A stretch of DNA of 11,020 nucleotides from the NCBI GenBank assembly GCA_945835425.1, contig CAMAJC010000030.1, forward strand, positions 1-11,020, given 5' to 3'. The translations under genes and the position numbers were made by a program. This document shows, one piece after another, positions 1-6,551 of this stretch. The notes beneath the pieces are model-generated. The model was given only the letters and a program-made list of their open reading frames with translations. It had not been told where the DNA came from and did not search any database. Position 1 is the first letter of the stretch; every line of letters starts with the position of its first letter. The stretch is from an uncultured Clostridia bacterium. Its GTDB lineage: Bacteria; Bacillota; Clostridia; Oscillospirales; Ruminococcaceae.

Positions 1-546
1 AGAATCACCTGTCCCCTGGACGATCTGATCCCGTTTAACTCGCTGTTTGTCATCCCGTATTTCGGGTGGTTTATTCTGGTTCCGTCGGTCATCGGCTACT
101 TTATGTTTAGGAGCAAGGACGAATTTCTGGACCTTTGCTTTATGCTCTTTACCGGCATGACCATCTGCCTTGCGATCTACGCGGTCATTCCCAACGGCAT
201 CAACCTGCGGGAGATGGTGACCGGGCATGATATCTGCTCCCGGATCGTCGTCATGCTGCGCAAGATCGACACCGCGACCAACGTCTGCCCGTCGATTCAC
301 GTCTTTGCGACCCTGTGCATCATGATGGCGGTGCTCCGTTCGCCGCTGTTTGTCAGTAAGCGGCTGTTGAAGGGCTTTATCGTCGTCCTGTCCATCCTGA
401 TCTGCCTGTCGACGATGTTTTTAAAACAGCACTCGATTGTCGATGTCTGCTGCGGCGCGGCCCTGTCGGTCATCATGTACCACTGGACCTACCACTGCAA
501 CTGGCGCCGGAGAGCGGTCAAAACCCCGATCCGTGCGCTGCTGTAA
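1..546 (+). CDS. PAP2-family membrane phosphatase, 5' end cut by the window edge
   Basis: The reading frame is open from base 1 to a TAA at 544-546, so the N-terminus lies outside the window and about 181 codons are visible. The protein is very hydrophobic, with roughly five candidate membrane segments. Two PAP2 signature regions can be seen: PSIHV (about bases 292-306), matching the PSxH block of PAP2 domain 2, and KQHSIVD (424-444), matching domain 3, with the His and Asp expected to act as nucleophile and partner. The usual Arg of domain 3 (SRx5Hx3D) is Thr here. From memory this STxxxKQHSxxD form occurs in the PAP2_3-like branch, which includes inositol-phosphotransferase-like enzymes. 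Family members remove phosphate from, or transfer phospho-headgroups of, lipid phosphates at the membrane. The substrate cannot be told from sequence. A strong terminator directly follows, so it is transcribed apart from the next gene. Confidence 0.8.
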   Translation, partial: RITCPLDDLIPFNSLFVIPYFGWFILVPSVIGYFMFRSKDEFLDLCFMLFTGMTICLAIYAVIPNGINLREMVTGHDICSRIVVMLRKIDTATNVCPSIHVFATLCIMMAVLRSPLFVSKRLLKGFIVVLSILICLSTMFLKQHSIVDVCCGAALSVIMYHWTYHCNWRRRAVKTPIRALL

Positions 547-564
547 AGCATCATGCGCAAACCT

Positions 565-597
565 GCCTCTGCCCAAACGGGCGGAGGTTTTTGTTTT
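565..597 (+). terminator. Rho-independent terminator after the PAP2 gene
   Basis: A 10-bp stem (565-574 with 579-588, including two G-T pairs) closes a 4-base AAAC loop. It is followed directly by TTTTTGTTTT. It lies 18 bases after the PAP2 stop codon and separates that gene from the inositol monophosphatase gene. Confidence 0.85.
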
Positions 598-603
598 GTG
601 CGA

Positions 604-632
604 TTGCACGCCGCTGGTGGATGTGTTATACT
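604..632 (+). promoter_or_regulatory. Probable sigma-A promoter of the IMPase gene (extended -10)
   Basis: The -35 is TTGCAC (604-609) and the -10 is TATACT (627-632), with a 17-base spacer. A TG one base before the -10 (624-625) makes it an extended -10. The site lies between the PAP2 terminator and the IMPase start, leaving a leader of about 50 bases. The -35 matches consensus only at TTG. Confidence 0.6.
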
Positions 633-688
633 GGAACAGGACAGCGCAGTACAGAGCGCTAAAAATAGCTGAAAAGGGGATTTTTATC

Positions 689-1453
689 ATGCTGGATACC
701 ATTCGGGAAATCGTCCGCCGCGCCGGACAGATCATGTTGGACGCAGGACTGACGGAGGGTGACGTCACCGCAAAGCCGGGACATGCCAACTATGTGACCC
801 GTTATGATGTGGCCGTACAGGAGTTTTTGTTTCAGGAGCTGGGCGCAGCCTTTCCGGACGCCGCTTTTCTCGGCGAGGAAGGGGACGGCAGCAAAACCGT
901 CGGCAAGGGCTACACCTTCATCATCGACCCGATTGACGGCACCAGCAACTTCATCTGCGGCTATCAGATGAGCGCGGTCTCGGTCGGCCTGGCGCTGGAC
1001 GGCGAAGCGGTTCTCGGCGTCGTTTACAACCCGTTCCGGGAGGAGATGTACTGGGCCGAAAAGGGAAAAGGCGCCTATTTGAACGGCCAGCCGCTCCACG
1101 TAGAGGAACGCGGGATGAAAGAAGGGCTTGTCTGCTTCGGCACTTCGCCCTATAACCCGGAACAGACCGAGCGCACCTTCAATGCCATGCGGGAAGTACT
1201 GCCCAGATCGATGGACCTGCGGCGGCAGGGAAGTGCCGCGCTGGACATTGCTTATATCGCCGCCAACCGCAACGTCCTCTTTTTCGAGTGCATCCTCTCG
1301 CCCTGGGACTACGCAGCCGCGTCCTGCATCCTTCGTGAGGCAGGCGGCGTGCTCATGACGATGGAAGGGACACCCGCCGATTTCAACGTCAAAACCTCCA
1401 TCCTCGCAGGAACGAAAACCGCTGTCCAGGAATTTCTGAAACTCGGCGTATAA
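689..1453 (+). CDS. Inositol monophosphatase family protein
   Basis: This 254-residue protein has the usual length and metal-site motifs of the inositol monophosphatase/FIG superfamily: GEE at 62-64, DPIDGT at 80-85 and PWDYAAA at 205-211. The acidic residues of these motifs bind the Mg2+ ions used to hydrolyse a phosphate monoester. Members act on inositol-1-phosphate, fructose-1,6-bisphosphate, PAP or NADP, and the substrate cannot be chosen from sequence. The frame is open upstream to 437, but that part overlaps the PAP2 gene and the terminator. ATG 689 has AAAAGGGGA (672-680) at 8 bases, so it is taken as the start. It appears to be a single-gene transcript with its own promoter. The PAP2 neighbour could hint at phospho-lipid or inositol metabolism, but the terminator between them argues against an operon. 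Confidence 0.92.
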   Translation: MLDTIREIVRRAGQIMLDAGLTEGDVTAKPGHANYVTRYDVAVQEFLFQELGAAFPDAAFLGEEGDGSKTVGKGYTFIIDPIDGTSNFICGYQMSAVSVGLALDGEAVLGVVYNPFREEMYWAEKGKGAYLNGQPLHVEERGMKEGLVCFGTSPYNPEQTERTFNAMREVLPRSMDLRRQGSAALDIAYIAANRNVLFFECILSPWDYAAASCILREAGGVLMTMEGTPADFNVKTSILAGTKTAVQEFLKLGV

Positions 1454-1456
1454 AAA

Positions 1457-1481
1457 CGGTGGGAGTATACTTCTCCCACCG
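1457..1481. terminator. Perfect 9-bp hairpin between convergent genes
   Basis: CGGTGGGAG (1457-1465) pairs with CTCCCACCG (1473-1481) around a 7-base loop. Five A's lie on each side. On the plus strand no T run follows at once, only a later T-rich stretch from about 1491. On the minus strand the hairpin is followed directly by TTTTTA. It therefore looks more like a terminator for leftward transcripts from the ribonuclease gene, even though it touches the IMPase stop codon. It may work in both directions. Confidence 0.65.
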
Positions 1482-1508
1482 AAAAACTGTATTTTCATTT
1501 TTACTTGT

Positions 1509-1615
1509 TGTAGCGGCGACCTGCGGTCGCCACCGACATAAGAAAATGTCCGTTTTTTCTTTTTAGTCCTGCTGGGTTTATGTGATTTTGATGGCGACCG
1601 CAGGTCGCCGCTACA
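1509..1615. repeat. 107-bp MITE-like element with 24-bp perfect inverted ends
   Basis: The same 24-bp sequence lies at 1509-1532 (plus sense) and 1592-1615 (minus sense), with no mismatch. Each copy contains its own small hairpin, GGCGACC-TGC-GGTCGCC. The 59-bp centre is T-rich and holds a weak GACAT/ATGTC hairpin (1535-1550) before a T run. There is no coding capacity. A third copy of the 24-mer is at 3666-3689. The arrangement resembles a non-autonomous miniature element or a paired REP-type palindrome. No target-site duplication is obvious (the flanks are TTGT on the left and GTCTC on the right). Confidence 0.75.
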
Positions 1616-1642
1616 GTCTCAAGAAATAGCCGTAAACAGCTG

Positions 1643-1761
1643 CCCGGCGCGTTCGCCTGGGTGAAGATTATCCGGGCCGAGCGGATTGCGTAGCAGGAGC
1701 GAACGTCGCGAACAAGAAAGTTTTGCGGCTGTCCGTAGGACAGCGAAGCTTCTTTCAAAAG
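1643..1761 (+). repeat. Dispersed repeat copy R2a (inverted partner of 3400-3536)
   Basis: Read on the plus strand this shares ordered blocks with the minus strand of 3400-3536: CCCGGCGCGTTCGCC (1643-1657), CCGGGCCGAGC (1672-1682), CGCGAACAAGAAAGTTTT (1707-1724), a GCTGTCC/GGACAGC stem (1728-1744) and AGCTTC...TTTCAAAAG (to 1761). It is shorter than its partner, mainly in the middle. It ends 16 bases from the stop codon of the ribonuclease gene. With the 107-bp element it accounts for most of the 324-base gap 1454-1777. Confidence 0.8.
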
Positions 1762-1777
1762 CGACCGTAACCCCAAA

Positions 1778-3379
1778 CTACCTTTGCCACTTGTCGCAGA
1801 GGGCGTTGATTTGGTCGGTGAACTTGGCGAGGTCTTTGTTGGCGAGGCCCTCGTTCTGTTTGATAACGGCGAGCAGCCGCTGACCGGCTGCAACGAGCCG
1901 CCCGTAGATTGTGCTTGCCCGGCTGGACTTGCTTTCCAGCCGCTGGATTTTCTGGGGTACCCCGCGCAGAATCCAGCGCCCTGCCGCCAGATCGAATACC
2001 GAGCCGCTGAACGGCGCTTCTGCGTCCAGACCCATTCTGTCCCGGAGCGCTGAAGCAAAAGCGTCGGCTGTCAGGTCTTCACCGTGGACAATAAACACCT
2101 TTTTCGGTTTTTCCTTAAAAGCGCCGATCCACCGCAGCAGCCCTTCACGGTCGGCATGGCCGCTGATGCCGTCGATCCGGCAGATTTTTGCGGCGACATG
2201 GATTTCCTCACCGAACAGCTTGACGCTCTTCGCGCCGTCCAGGAGCGCACGTCCGAGGGTGCCGACCGCTTGATACCCGGCGAAAACGATGGTGGAGTCT
2301 TCCCGCCAGAGGTTGTGCTTGAGATGGTGGCGGATGCGGCCTGCATCGCACATGCCGGACGCCGAAAGGATAACCTTCGGCTTGGGGTCCTCGTTGATGA
2401 ATTTGGATTCCTCGCTGGTGATCGCGACCCGCAGGCCGTCGAACTGCAGGGGGTTCACACCTTTGCCAATCAGTTCCAGCGTCTCGTCGTCGAAACATTC
2501 CTCCGTCATCTTGTCAAAAATCCGGGTCGCTTCGATAGCGAGCGGCGAGTCGAGCCAGACGTCGACCTTCTCAAACCCCGGCACCATGTTGTCCGCGCGG
2601 ATTTTGCGCAGGAAATACAGCACCTCCTGGGTGCGTCCGACCGCAAAGCAGGGGATGACCACATTGCCGCCGCGGGAGAGCGTCTCCCGGATGATCTCCG
2701 CCAGAGAAGCCTCGTAATCCGGTTTTGGCCCATGGCTGCGGTCGCCGTAGGTCGATTCCATGACTACATAGTCCGCGTCCTCCGGATAGACCGGGTTTTT
2801 GATGAGCGGCTGGTTGAGGTTGCCGATATCGCCCGAAAAGATCAGCTTTTTGGAAACACCTGCTTCGTTTATCCAGACCTCGATGCTGGACGACCCCAGC
2901 AGGTGCCCTGCGTCCAGAAACCGGATAGTGATGCCCGGTGCGATCTCCACCGTTTCGCCGTAATGGCAGGGTGTGAACAGCTGCAGCACCCCTTCAGCGT
3001 CCTGCATCGTATACAGCGGCTGGGTTTCCGGGTCGCCTGCGCGCTTCCGTTTGCGGTTGAGCCAGGCCGCATCAGATTCCTGAATATGTGCGCAGTCGCG
3101 GAGCATGATCCCGCACAGCTCGGTGGTCGCGCCGGTGGCGTAAATCCGTCCGCGGAACCCGTGGGCGTACAGCAGCGGCAGCAGCCCGGTGTGGTCGATA
3201 TGGGCATGGGTAATCAGCACGATATCGGTGTCAGCCGGTGAAAACGGCATATCGGCGTTCACGAAAACGTTGACGCCCTGTTCCATGCCGTAATCCACGA
3301 GAATTTTCCTGCCGCACGCCTCCAGGCAGTGGCAGCTTCCCGTAACCTCATGGTCCGCTCCAATAAACGTAAGTTTCAT
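1778..3379 (-). CDS. Beta-CASP metallo-beta-lactamase RNA-processing nuclease
   Basis: This 533-residue protein belongs to the metallo-beta-lactamase/beta-CASP group of RNA nucleases (COG1236, YSH1/CPSF73-like). Visible motifs in order are HAHIDH (58-63, the two-zinc site), GH at 158-159, FSGD at 181-184, ESTYGDR at 208-214, PCFAVGRTQE (243-252), SASGMCDAGRIRHHL (339-353), SGHAD (406-410) and VHGE (431-434). The beta-CASP insert lies between about 215 and 390. Enzymes of this kind cut or trim RNA in the cytoplasm using Zn2+. The last ~60 residues are a mostly basic/helical tail I cannot assign. ATG 3379 follows AAAGGGGGA at 6 bases (3386-3394) and the family N-terminus MKLTFIGA fits. A longer in-frame extension to 3580 only translates repeat R2b and is rejected. 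The gene is alone on the minus strand. Confidence 0.93.
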   Translation of the reverse strand: MKLTFIGADHEVTGSCHCLEACGRKILVDYGMEQGVNVFVNADMPFSPADTDIVLITHAHIDHTGLLPLLYAHGFRGRIYATGATTELCGIMLRDCAHIQESDAAWLNRKRKRAGDPETQPLYTMQDAEGVLQLFTPCHYGETVEIAPGITIRFLDAGHLLGSSSIEVWINEAGVSKKLIFSGDIGNLNQPLIKNPVYPEDADYVVMESTYGDRSHGPKPDYEASLAEIIRETLSRGGNVVIPCFAVGRTQEVLYFLRKIRADNMVPGFEKVDVWLDSPLAIEATRIFDKMTEECFDDETLELIGKGVNPLQFDGLRVAITSEESKFINEDPKPKVILSASGMCDAGRIRHHLKHNLWREDSTIVFAGYQAVGTLGRALLDGAKSVKLFGEEIHVAAKICRIDGISGHADREGLLRWIGAFKEKPKKVFIVHGEDLTADAFASALRDRMGLDAEAPFSGSVFDLAAGRWILRGVPQKIQRLESKSSRASTIYGRLVAAGQRLLAVIKQNEGLANKDLAKFTDQINALCDKWQR

Positions 3380-3399
3380 AAATTGTCCCCCTTTCCAGC

Positions 3400-3536
3400 C
3401 TTTTGAAAAGAAGCTGCGCTGTCCTGCGGACAGCTTCAAAAACTTTCTTGTTCGCGATGATCGGCAGATGTCCGACAGGACATCGAGTGCCATCGGGCTC
3501 GGCCCGGAGAGGCATACACTGGGCGAACGCGCCGGG
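3400..3536 (-). repeat. Dispersed repeat copy R2b, upstream of the ribonuclease gene
   Basis: This is the inverted partner of R2a. It contains two clear hairpins: GCTGTCC-TGC-GGACAGC (3418-3434) and GATGTCC-GACA-GGACATC (3467-3484). The first is nested in TTTTGAA...TTCAAAA. The outer block GGCGAACGCGCCGGG (3522-3536) is the exact reverse complement of 1643-1657. It starts 21 bases upstream of the ribonuclease start codon, so it should be in that gene's 5' leader if transcription begins farther up. From general knowledge, related AAGAAAGTTTTTGAAG...TTCTTTTCAAAAG sequences are common between genes in gut Clostridia. Confidence 0.8.
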
Positions 3537-3665
3537 TACATTGTGGTAAAAATAGCTTTGTATTCGCCTTGTATCAGCAAACTGCGCGGTTAATTTTCGC
3601 AGTCTTCGGACACTTTTTTACGCGGGAATGTGTTTGTTCATGGTAAAATAATCCTAATGCTATCT
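3537..3665. other. Intergenic stretch with no assigned feature
   Basis: These 129 bases lie between R2b and the third 24-bp repeat. No ORF, RNA or convincing hairpin was seen. The promoter of the minus-strand ribonuclease gene should lie here or within R2b. I could not find a -35/-10 pair with good spacing on the minus strand. Confidence 0.5.
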
Positions 3666-3689
3666 TGTAGCGGCGACCTGCGGTCGCCA
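3666..3689 (+). repeat. Third copy of the 24-bp palindromic repeat
   Basis: It is identical over 24 bases to 1509-1532 and to the reverse complement of 1592-1615, and contains GGCGACC-TGC-GGTCGCC. This copy stands alone, without an inverted partner nearby. Confidence 0.85.
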
Positions 3690-3704
3690 TGCAGCCGAAA
3701 ACCC

Positions 3705-3815
3705 TTGACAGCTTTCCGGGATGATTTTTGGTTTTCTCTTATTTATATTCTATATTATATCACAATATTGCTAAAAGTAAAAGGATAATTTCGTAAATAT
3801 ATAGTAAATAATTCC
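3705..3815 (+). promoter_or_regulatory. AT-rich probable promoter region of the nuclease-helicase gene
   Basis: From about 3721 to 3815 the sequence is strongly A/T-rich, unlike the G+C-rich surroundings, which is typical of a promoter zone. A perfect TTGACA lies at 3705-3710, but no -10 is found 16-18 bases later. GATAAT (3784-3789) and TATAGT (3800-3805) are possible -10 boxes without good -35 partners. The exact start site is left open. Confidence 0.35.
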
Positions 3816-3822
3816 AGTGTGC

Positions 3823-3830
3823 AAAGGAGG
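3823..3830 (+). promoter_or_regulatory. Ribosome binding site that sets the TTG start of the helicase
   Basis: AAAGGAGG is followed by 7 bases and then TTG at 3838. An in-frame GTG at 3817 lies before this site and has none of its own, so TTG 3838 is the likely start. Confidence 0.85.
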
Positions 3831-3837
3831 TGTCCGT

Positions 3838-6177
3838 TTGGAACAGGTTCGCTTGTCAGCCAGAGAGCTGGCGGAATTTCTGCTGCGCAGCGGCAGCATC
3901 GACAGCCGGTTTGCAGGCTTTGACCGTGCGCAGGAAGGCGCGCGGATTCACCGCAAGCTGCAGGCTGCATATAAAAAAGAAGAGGGAAGCGACTACAAGA
4001 GCGAGGTTTTCCTCAAAGCTGAGCGAACAGTCAGCGACGTCCCTTACCAGATCGAGGGCCGCGCCGACGGCATCTTCACCGATACCGACGGCGTCCGCAC
4101 GATCGACGAGATCAAGACGACTGCCGGGGCTATCGAGCGGGACGGACACCCGGAGCACTGGGCGCAGGCGAAAATCTACGCTGCCATCCTCTGCGAGACA
4201 GAATCTTTGTCAGTAGTCCGCGTGCAGCTGACCTATTATCAGGTCGATGAGGAGGAGACTGTCCGGTTTCAGGAAGATTTGACCGCGCAGGAGGCCGAAA
4301 GCTATCTTTGCGGCCTGCTTTCCCAGTATGCGCCGTGGGCCAAGCGGGAGCAGGTCTGGCGCGAGGACCGGGGTGATTCGCTCTCAGCACTGCAGTTCCC
4401 GTTCCCGCAGTACCGACCCGGCCAGCGGGCTATGGCAGGGGAAGTTTTCCGCACCTTCCGGGATAAAGGCATCCTGCTCTGCCAGGCGCCCACCGGCATC
4501 GGCAAGTCGATGAGCACCATCTTCCCGGCGCTGAAAGCCGTCGGAGCGGGGTTCGGCGACAAGATTTTCTATCTGACTGCCCGCGGGACGACCGCTGCCG
4601 CTGCGGAAAACGCCCTTCGGATTCTGCGGCAGTCGTCCGAGCTGCGGCTGCGGAGCCTGACTCTGACCGCCAAGGAAAAGCTTTGTTTTCTGGAAGAGCG
4701 CAACTGTACGCCTGAGGGCTGCCCCTATGCAAACGGCTACTATAACCGTCTGCGGCAGGGGATTTCCCGGGCGCTGGAGGAGGAAAGCTATGGCCGCGCC
4801 GATATCGAGCGGCTGGCAAAGGAACTGACCCTCTGTCCCTTTGAGTTCCAGCTGGATTTGTCCCTCTGGTGCGACCTGCTGATCGGGGACTACAACTACC
4901 TTTTTGACCCGACCGTCTCCCTCAAGCGGTATTTTGAGACGAGCGGCGAGTACCTCTTTCTGGTGGACGAGGCCCACAACCTCCCGGACCGTGCGCGGGA
5001 CATGTACTCCTGCGCCCTTTATCTTTCCCAGTTTCAGGAGACTTCCCGCATCCTCGGCCGCAAAAAATCGCGGCTGAAAACGCTGCTCAAAGAGGTGATC
5101 GCGAGTCTTGAGGAGATGCACACCCTCTGTATGCAGGAGGAAAACCACACCTTTTTCCAGCAGATGCCGCCGGAGAGCCTGGTGAAATCCCTCTCCCTTT
5201 TGGCCCAGCCGATGCAGGAGTACCTCGATGACCATAAGGAAGGGGAGGAGCACGACGCGGTGCTCGACCTGTATTTTGCGGTGCAGGACTTTCTGCGGGT
5301 GGCCGACGGTTACGACGACCACTATGTGACCCAGTGCGCCGCGTGGGGAAAAGAAGCGGGAATCAACCTGCTCTGCCTTGACCCGTCGGATTTCCTGGCG
5401 GGCAGCTTTTCATTGGGACGGGCGGCGGTTTTGTTCAGCGCGACCCTTTCGCCGCCGGATTATTACCAGAACGTTTTGGGCTGCACCGAGGCCCGCTGTA
5501 TCGCCCTGCCCAGCCCGTTTCCGCGGGAAAATCTCGGTCTGTTCATCGCCCGCGGGGTCAGCACCCGCTACAAAGACCGGGAACGGAGCGCCCAGACAGT
5601 TGCCGATTATATTTATGCCATGGTGCAGGGAAAGACCGGAAATTATATGGTTTATTTTCCCAGCTACGCCTATCTCGACATGGTGCTGGAGCTGTTTGAA
5701 AGCGCCCATCCGGAGGTGCGCACCCTTGTCCAGCAGACCGGCATGGACGATGCGGCTCGTGTCTCTTTCCTGTCCGAGTTTGCCGAGGAACCGAAGGAAA
5801 CGCTGCTGGGATTTGGGGTCATGGGCGGCGTGTTCGGCGAGGGGATTGACCTCACCGGCTCCCGGCTGATTGGGACGGCGGTAGTCGGAGTCGGCCTGCC
5901 GATGGTCAGTCCGCGGCAGGAAAAACTGCGGGAGTACTGCGAAGGTGTATTCGGCAGCGGCTTTGACTACGCCTACCGTTATCCCGGCATGAATAAAGTG
6001 CTGCAGGCCGCCGGCCGGGTTATCCGCACCGATACCGACCGCGGGGTCGTGCTGCTGATTGACGACCGGTACCTGACCCTGGACTACCGCAACCTCTGTC
6101 CGCCTCATTGGGACGGTGCGCGGGTAGTCCGTTCGCCGGAGGAACTGTTAAGGGAAGAAAGGATTTTCTGGGGATAA
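3838..6177 (+). CDS. PD-(D/E)XK nuclease domain fused to an Fe-S SF2 helicase (XPD/DinG-like)
   Basis: The 779-residue protein has two parts. Residues ~1-170 look like a RecB/Cas4-type nuclease: GRADG at 74-78, DEIKTT at 90-95 (Asp90, Glu91, Lys93 as the metal-site triad region) and a QxxxY motif in WAQAKIYAAIL. Residues ~190-779 form a superfamily 2 helicase of the Rad3/XPD/DinG type: Walker A APTGIGKS (217-224), four cysteines spaced as an Fe-S cluster (283, 290, 295, 333), DEAH (377-380), SAT (534-536), GEGIDL and QAAGRVIR (723-730). It should unwind DNA 5'-3' with ATP and cut single strands, for repair or structure removal. That activity is inferred from family. It has its own promoter region and terminator. 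This domain pair is known in Clostridia, so it is not a chimeric artefact. Confidence 0.9.
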   Translation: MEQVRLSARELAEFLLRSGSIDSRFAGFDRAQEGARIHRKLQAAYKKEEGSDYKSEVFLKAERTVSDVPYQIEGRADGIFTDTDGVRTIDEIKTTAGAIERDGHPEHWAQAKIYAAILCETESLSVVRVQLTYYQVDEEETVRFQEDLTAQEAESYLCGLLSQYAPWAKREQVWREDRGDSLSALQFPFPQYRPGQRAMAGEVFRTFRDKGILLCQAPTGIGKSMSTIFPALKAVGAGFGDKIFYLTARGTTAAAAENALRILRQSSELRLRSLTLTAKEKLCFLEERNCTPEGCPYANGYYNRLRQGISRALEEESYGRADIERLAKELTLCPFEFQLDLSLWCDLLIGDYNYLFDPTVSLKRYFETSGEYLFLVDEAHNLPDRARDMYSCALYLSQFQETSRILGRKKSRLKTLLKEVIASLEEMHTLCMQEENHTFFQQMPPESLVKSLSLLAQPMQEYLDDHKEGEEHDAVLDLYFAVQDFLRVADGYDDHYVTQCAAWGKEAGINLLCLDPSDFLAGSFSLGRAAVLFSATLSPPDYYQNVLGCTEARCIALPSPFPRENLGLFIARGVSTRYKDRERSAQTVADYIYAMVQGKTGNYMVYFPSYAYLDMVLELFESAHPEVRTLVQQTGMDDAARVSFLSEFAEEPKETLLGFGVMGGVFGEGIDLTGSRLIGTAVVGVGLPMVSPRQEKLREYCEGVFGSGFDYAYRYPGMNKVLQAAGRVIRTDTDRGVVLLIDDRYLTLDYRNLCPPHWDGARVVRSPEELLREERIFWG

Positions 6178-6224
6178 AAACACCTGCAAACTCCGAAAAT
6201 GCAGAATTTACAGGTGTTTTCCTA
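6177..6224 (+). terminator. Terminator of the nuclease-helicase gene
   Basis: AAAACACCTG (6177-6186) pairs perfectly with CAGGTGTTTT (6211-6220) around a 24-base loop, starting at the last base of the stop codon. The closing arm carries the T run. A minus-strand role is also possible because the stem begins with AAAA. Confidence 0.7.
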
Positions 6225-6233
6225 ATGCTGATT

Positions 6234-6324
6234 GTGAAGTTTAGCGTACCAAAAACACTTGTGAAACAAACTTCACTGCGAAGCAGCTTCACGCGCGCAG
6301 CGCACTTCTCGTGCCGCAAGGCAC
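6234..6324. repeat. Cluster of mini-hairpins (REP-like intergenic repeat)
   Basis: A 9-bp inverted repeat GTGAAGTTT/AAACTTCAC (6234-6242 and 6268-6276) is followed by three tiny stem-loops: CTGC-GAA-GCAG (6276-6286), GCGC-GCA-GCGC (6293-6303) and GTGCC-GCAA-GGCAC (6311-6324). The linkers are the short related sequences CTTCA, ACTTCTC and ACACTT. The GCAA loop is of the stable GNRA type if transcribed. No protein is likely here. I recall similar strings of hairpins between genes in gut Clostridia. Confidence 0.6.
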
Positions 6325-6332
6325 ACTTAACT

Positions 6333-6370
6333 CAAAAGCTCCTGTGAATATACATTCACAGGAGCTTTTG
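6333..6370 (-). terminator. Strong bidirectional terminator next to tRNA-Leu
   Basis: A perfect 17-bp stem (6333-6349 with 6354-6370) has a 4-base loop. CAAAAG and CTTTTG at the stem ends put a T run on either strand. It touches the CCA end of the minus-strand tRNA at 6371, so it ends that transcript. It would also stop read-through from the helicase side. Confidence 0.85.
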
Positions 6371-6457
6371 TGGTGCCGCCAACCGGGATCGAACCGGTAC
6401 AGTGTTGCCACCGAGGGATTTTAAGTCCCTTGCGTCTGCCAGTTCCGCCATGGCGGC
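6371..6457 (-). tRNA. tRNA-Leu, anticodon UAA
   Basis: Read on the minus strand, GCCGCCA (from 6457) pairs with TGGCGGC at the 3' end, followed by discriminator A and an encoded CCA (6373-6371). The anticodon loop CTTAAAA sits on an AGGGA/TCCCT stem, with TAA at 6423-6421, so it reads UUA codons. The T loop GGTTCGATCC is standard. The long variable arm gives an 87-base class II tRNA, as expected for leucine. It is transcribed alone, convergent with the helicase gene and divergent from udk. Confidence 0.97.
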
Positions 6458-6473
6458 GTGGAACATCTCATAT

Positions 6474-6502
6474 ATTATAAACGATAGAGTGCTGTTTGTC
6501 AA
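6474..6502 (-). promoter_or_regulatory. Consensus sigma-A promoter of tRNA-Leu
   Basis: On the minus strand a perfect TTGACA (6502-6497) and a perfect TATAAT (6479-6474) are separated by exactly 17 bases. The start site should fall about 10 bases before the mature tRNA 5' end at 6457. This fits the high, constant expression usual for a tRNA. Confidence 0.93.
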
Positions 6503-6551
6503 GATTTTGCGTGGAGAATTTTCCTTTTGTGCAAACTCTTTTTTCAGCCCC

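Noticed and set aside
437..688. N-terminal extension of the IMPase frame
   Set aside because: It overlaps the PAP2 coding end, the terminator and the promoter. The family N-terminus and ribosome site fit ATG 689.
2084..3241. A 385-codon plus-strand open frame opposite the ribonuclease gene
   Set aside because: The minus-strand frame has all beta-CASP motifs and a ribosome site. The plus-strand frame has neither.
3380..3580. N-terminal extension of the ribonuclease frame
   Set aside because: It translates repeat R2b, and a good ribosome site precedes ATG 3379.
1509..3689. CRISPR array made of the 24-bp repeats
   Set aside because: There are only three copies, in mixed orientation, with unequal spacing of 59 bases and about 2 kb, and no cas genes are nearby.
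3705..3733. Promoter using the perfect TTGACA at 3705
   Set aside because: No -10-like hexamer lies 16-18 bases downstream, so the full promoter is not supported.
4384..5322. A 312-codon minus-strand frame opposite the helicase
   Set aside because: It is a shadow of the helicase coding frame, with no start signal or domain.
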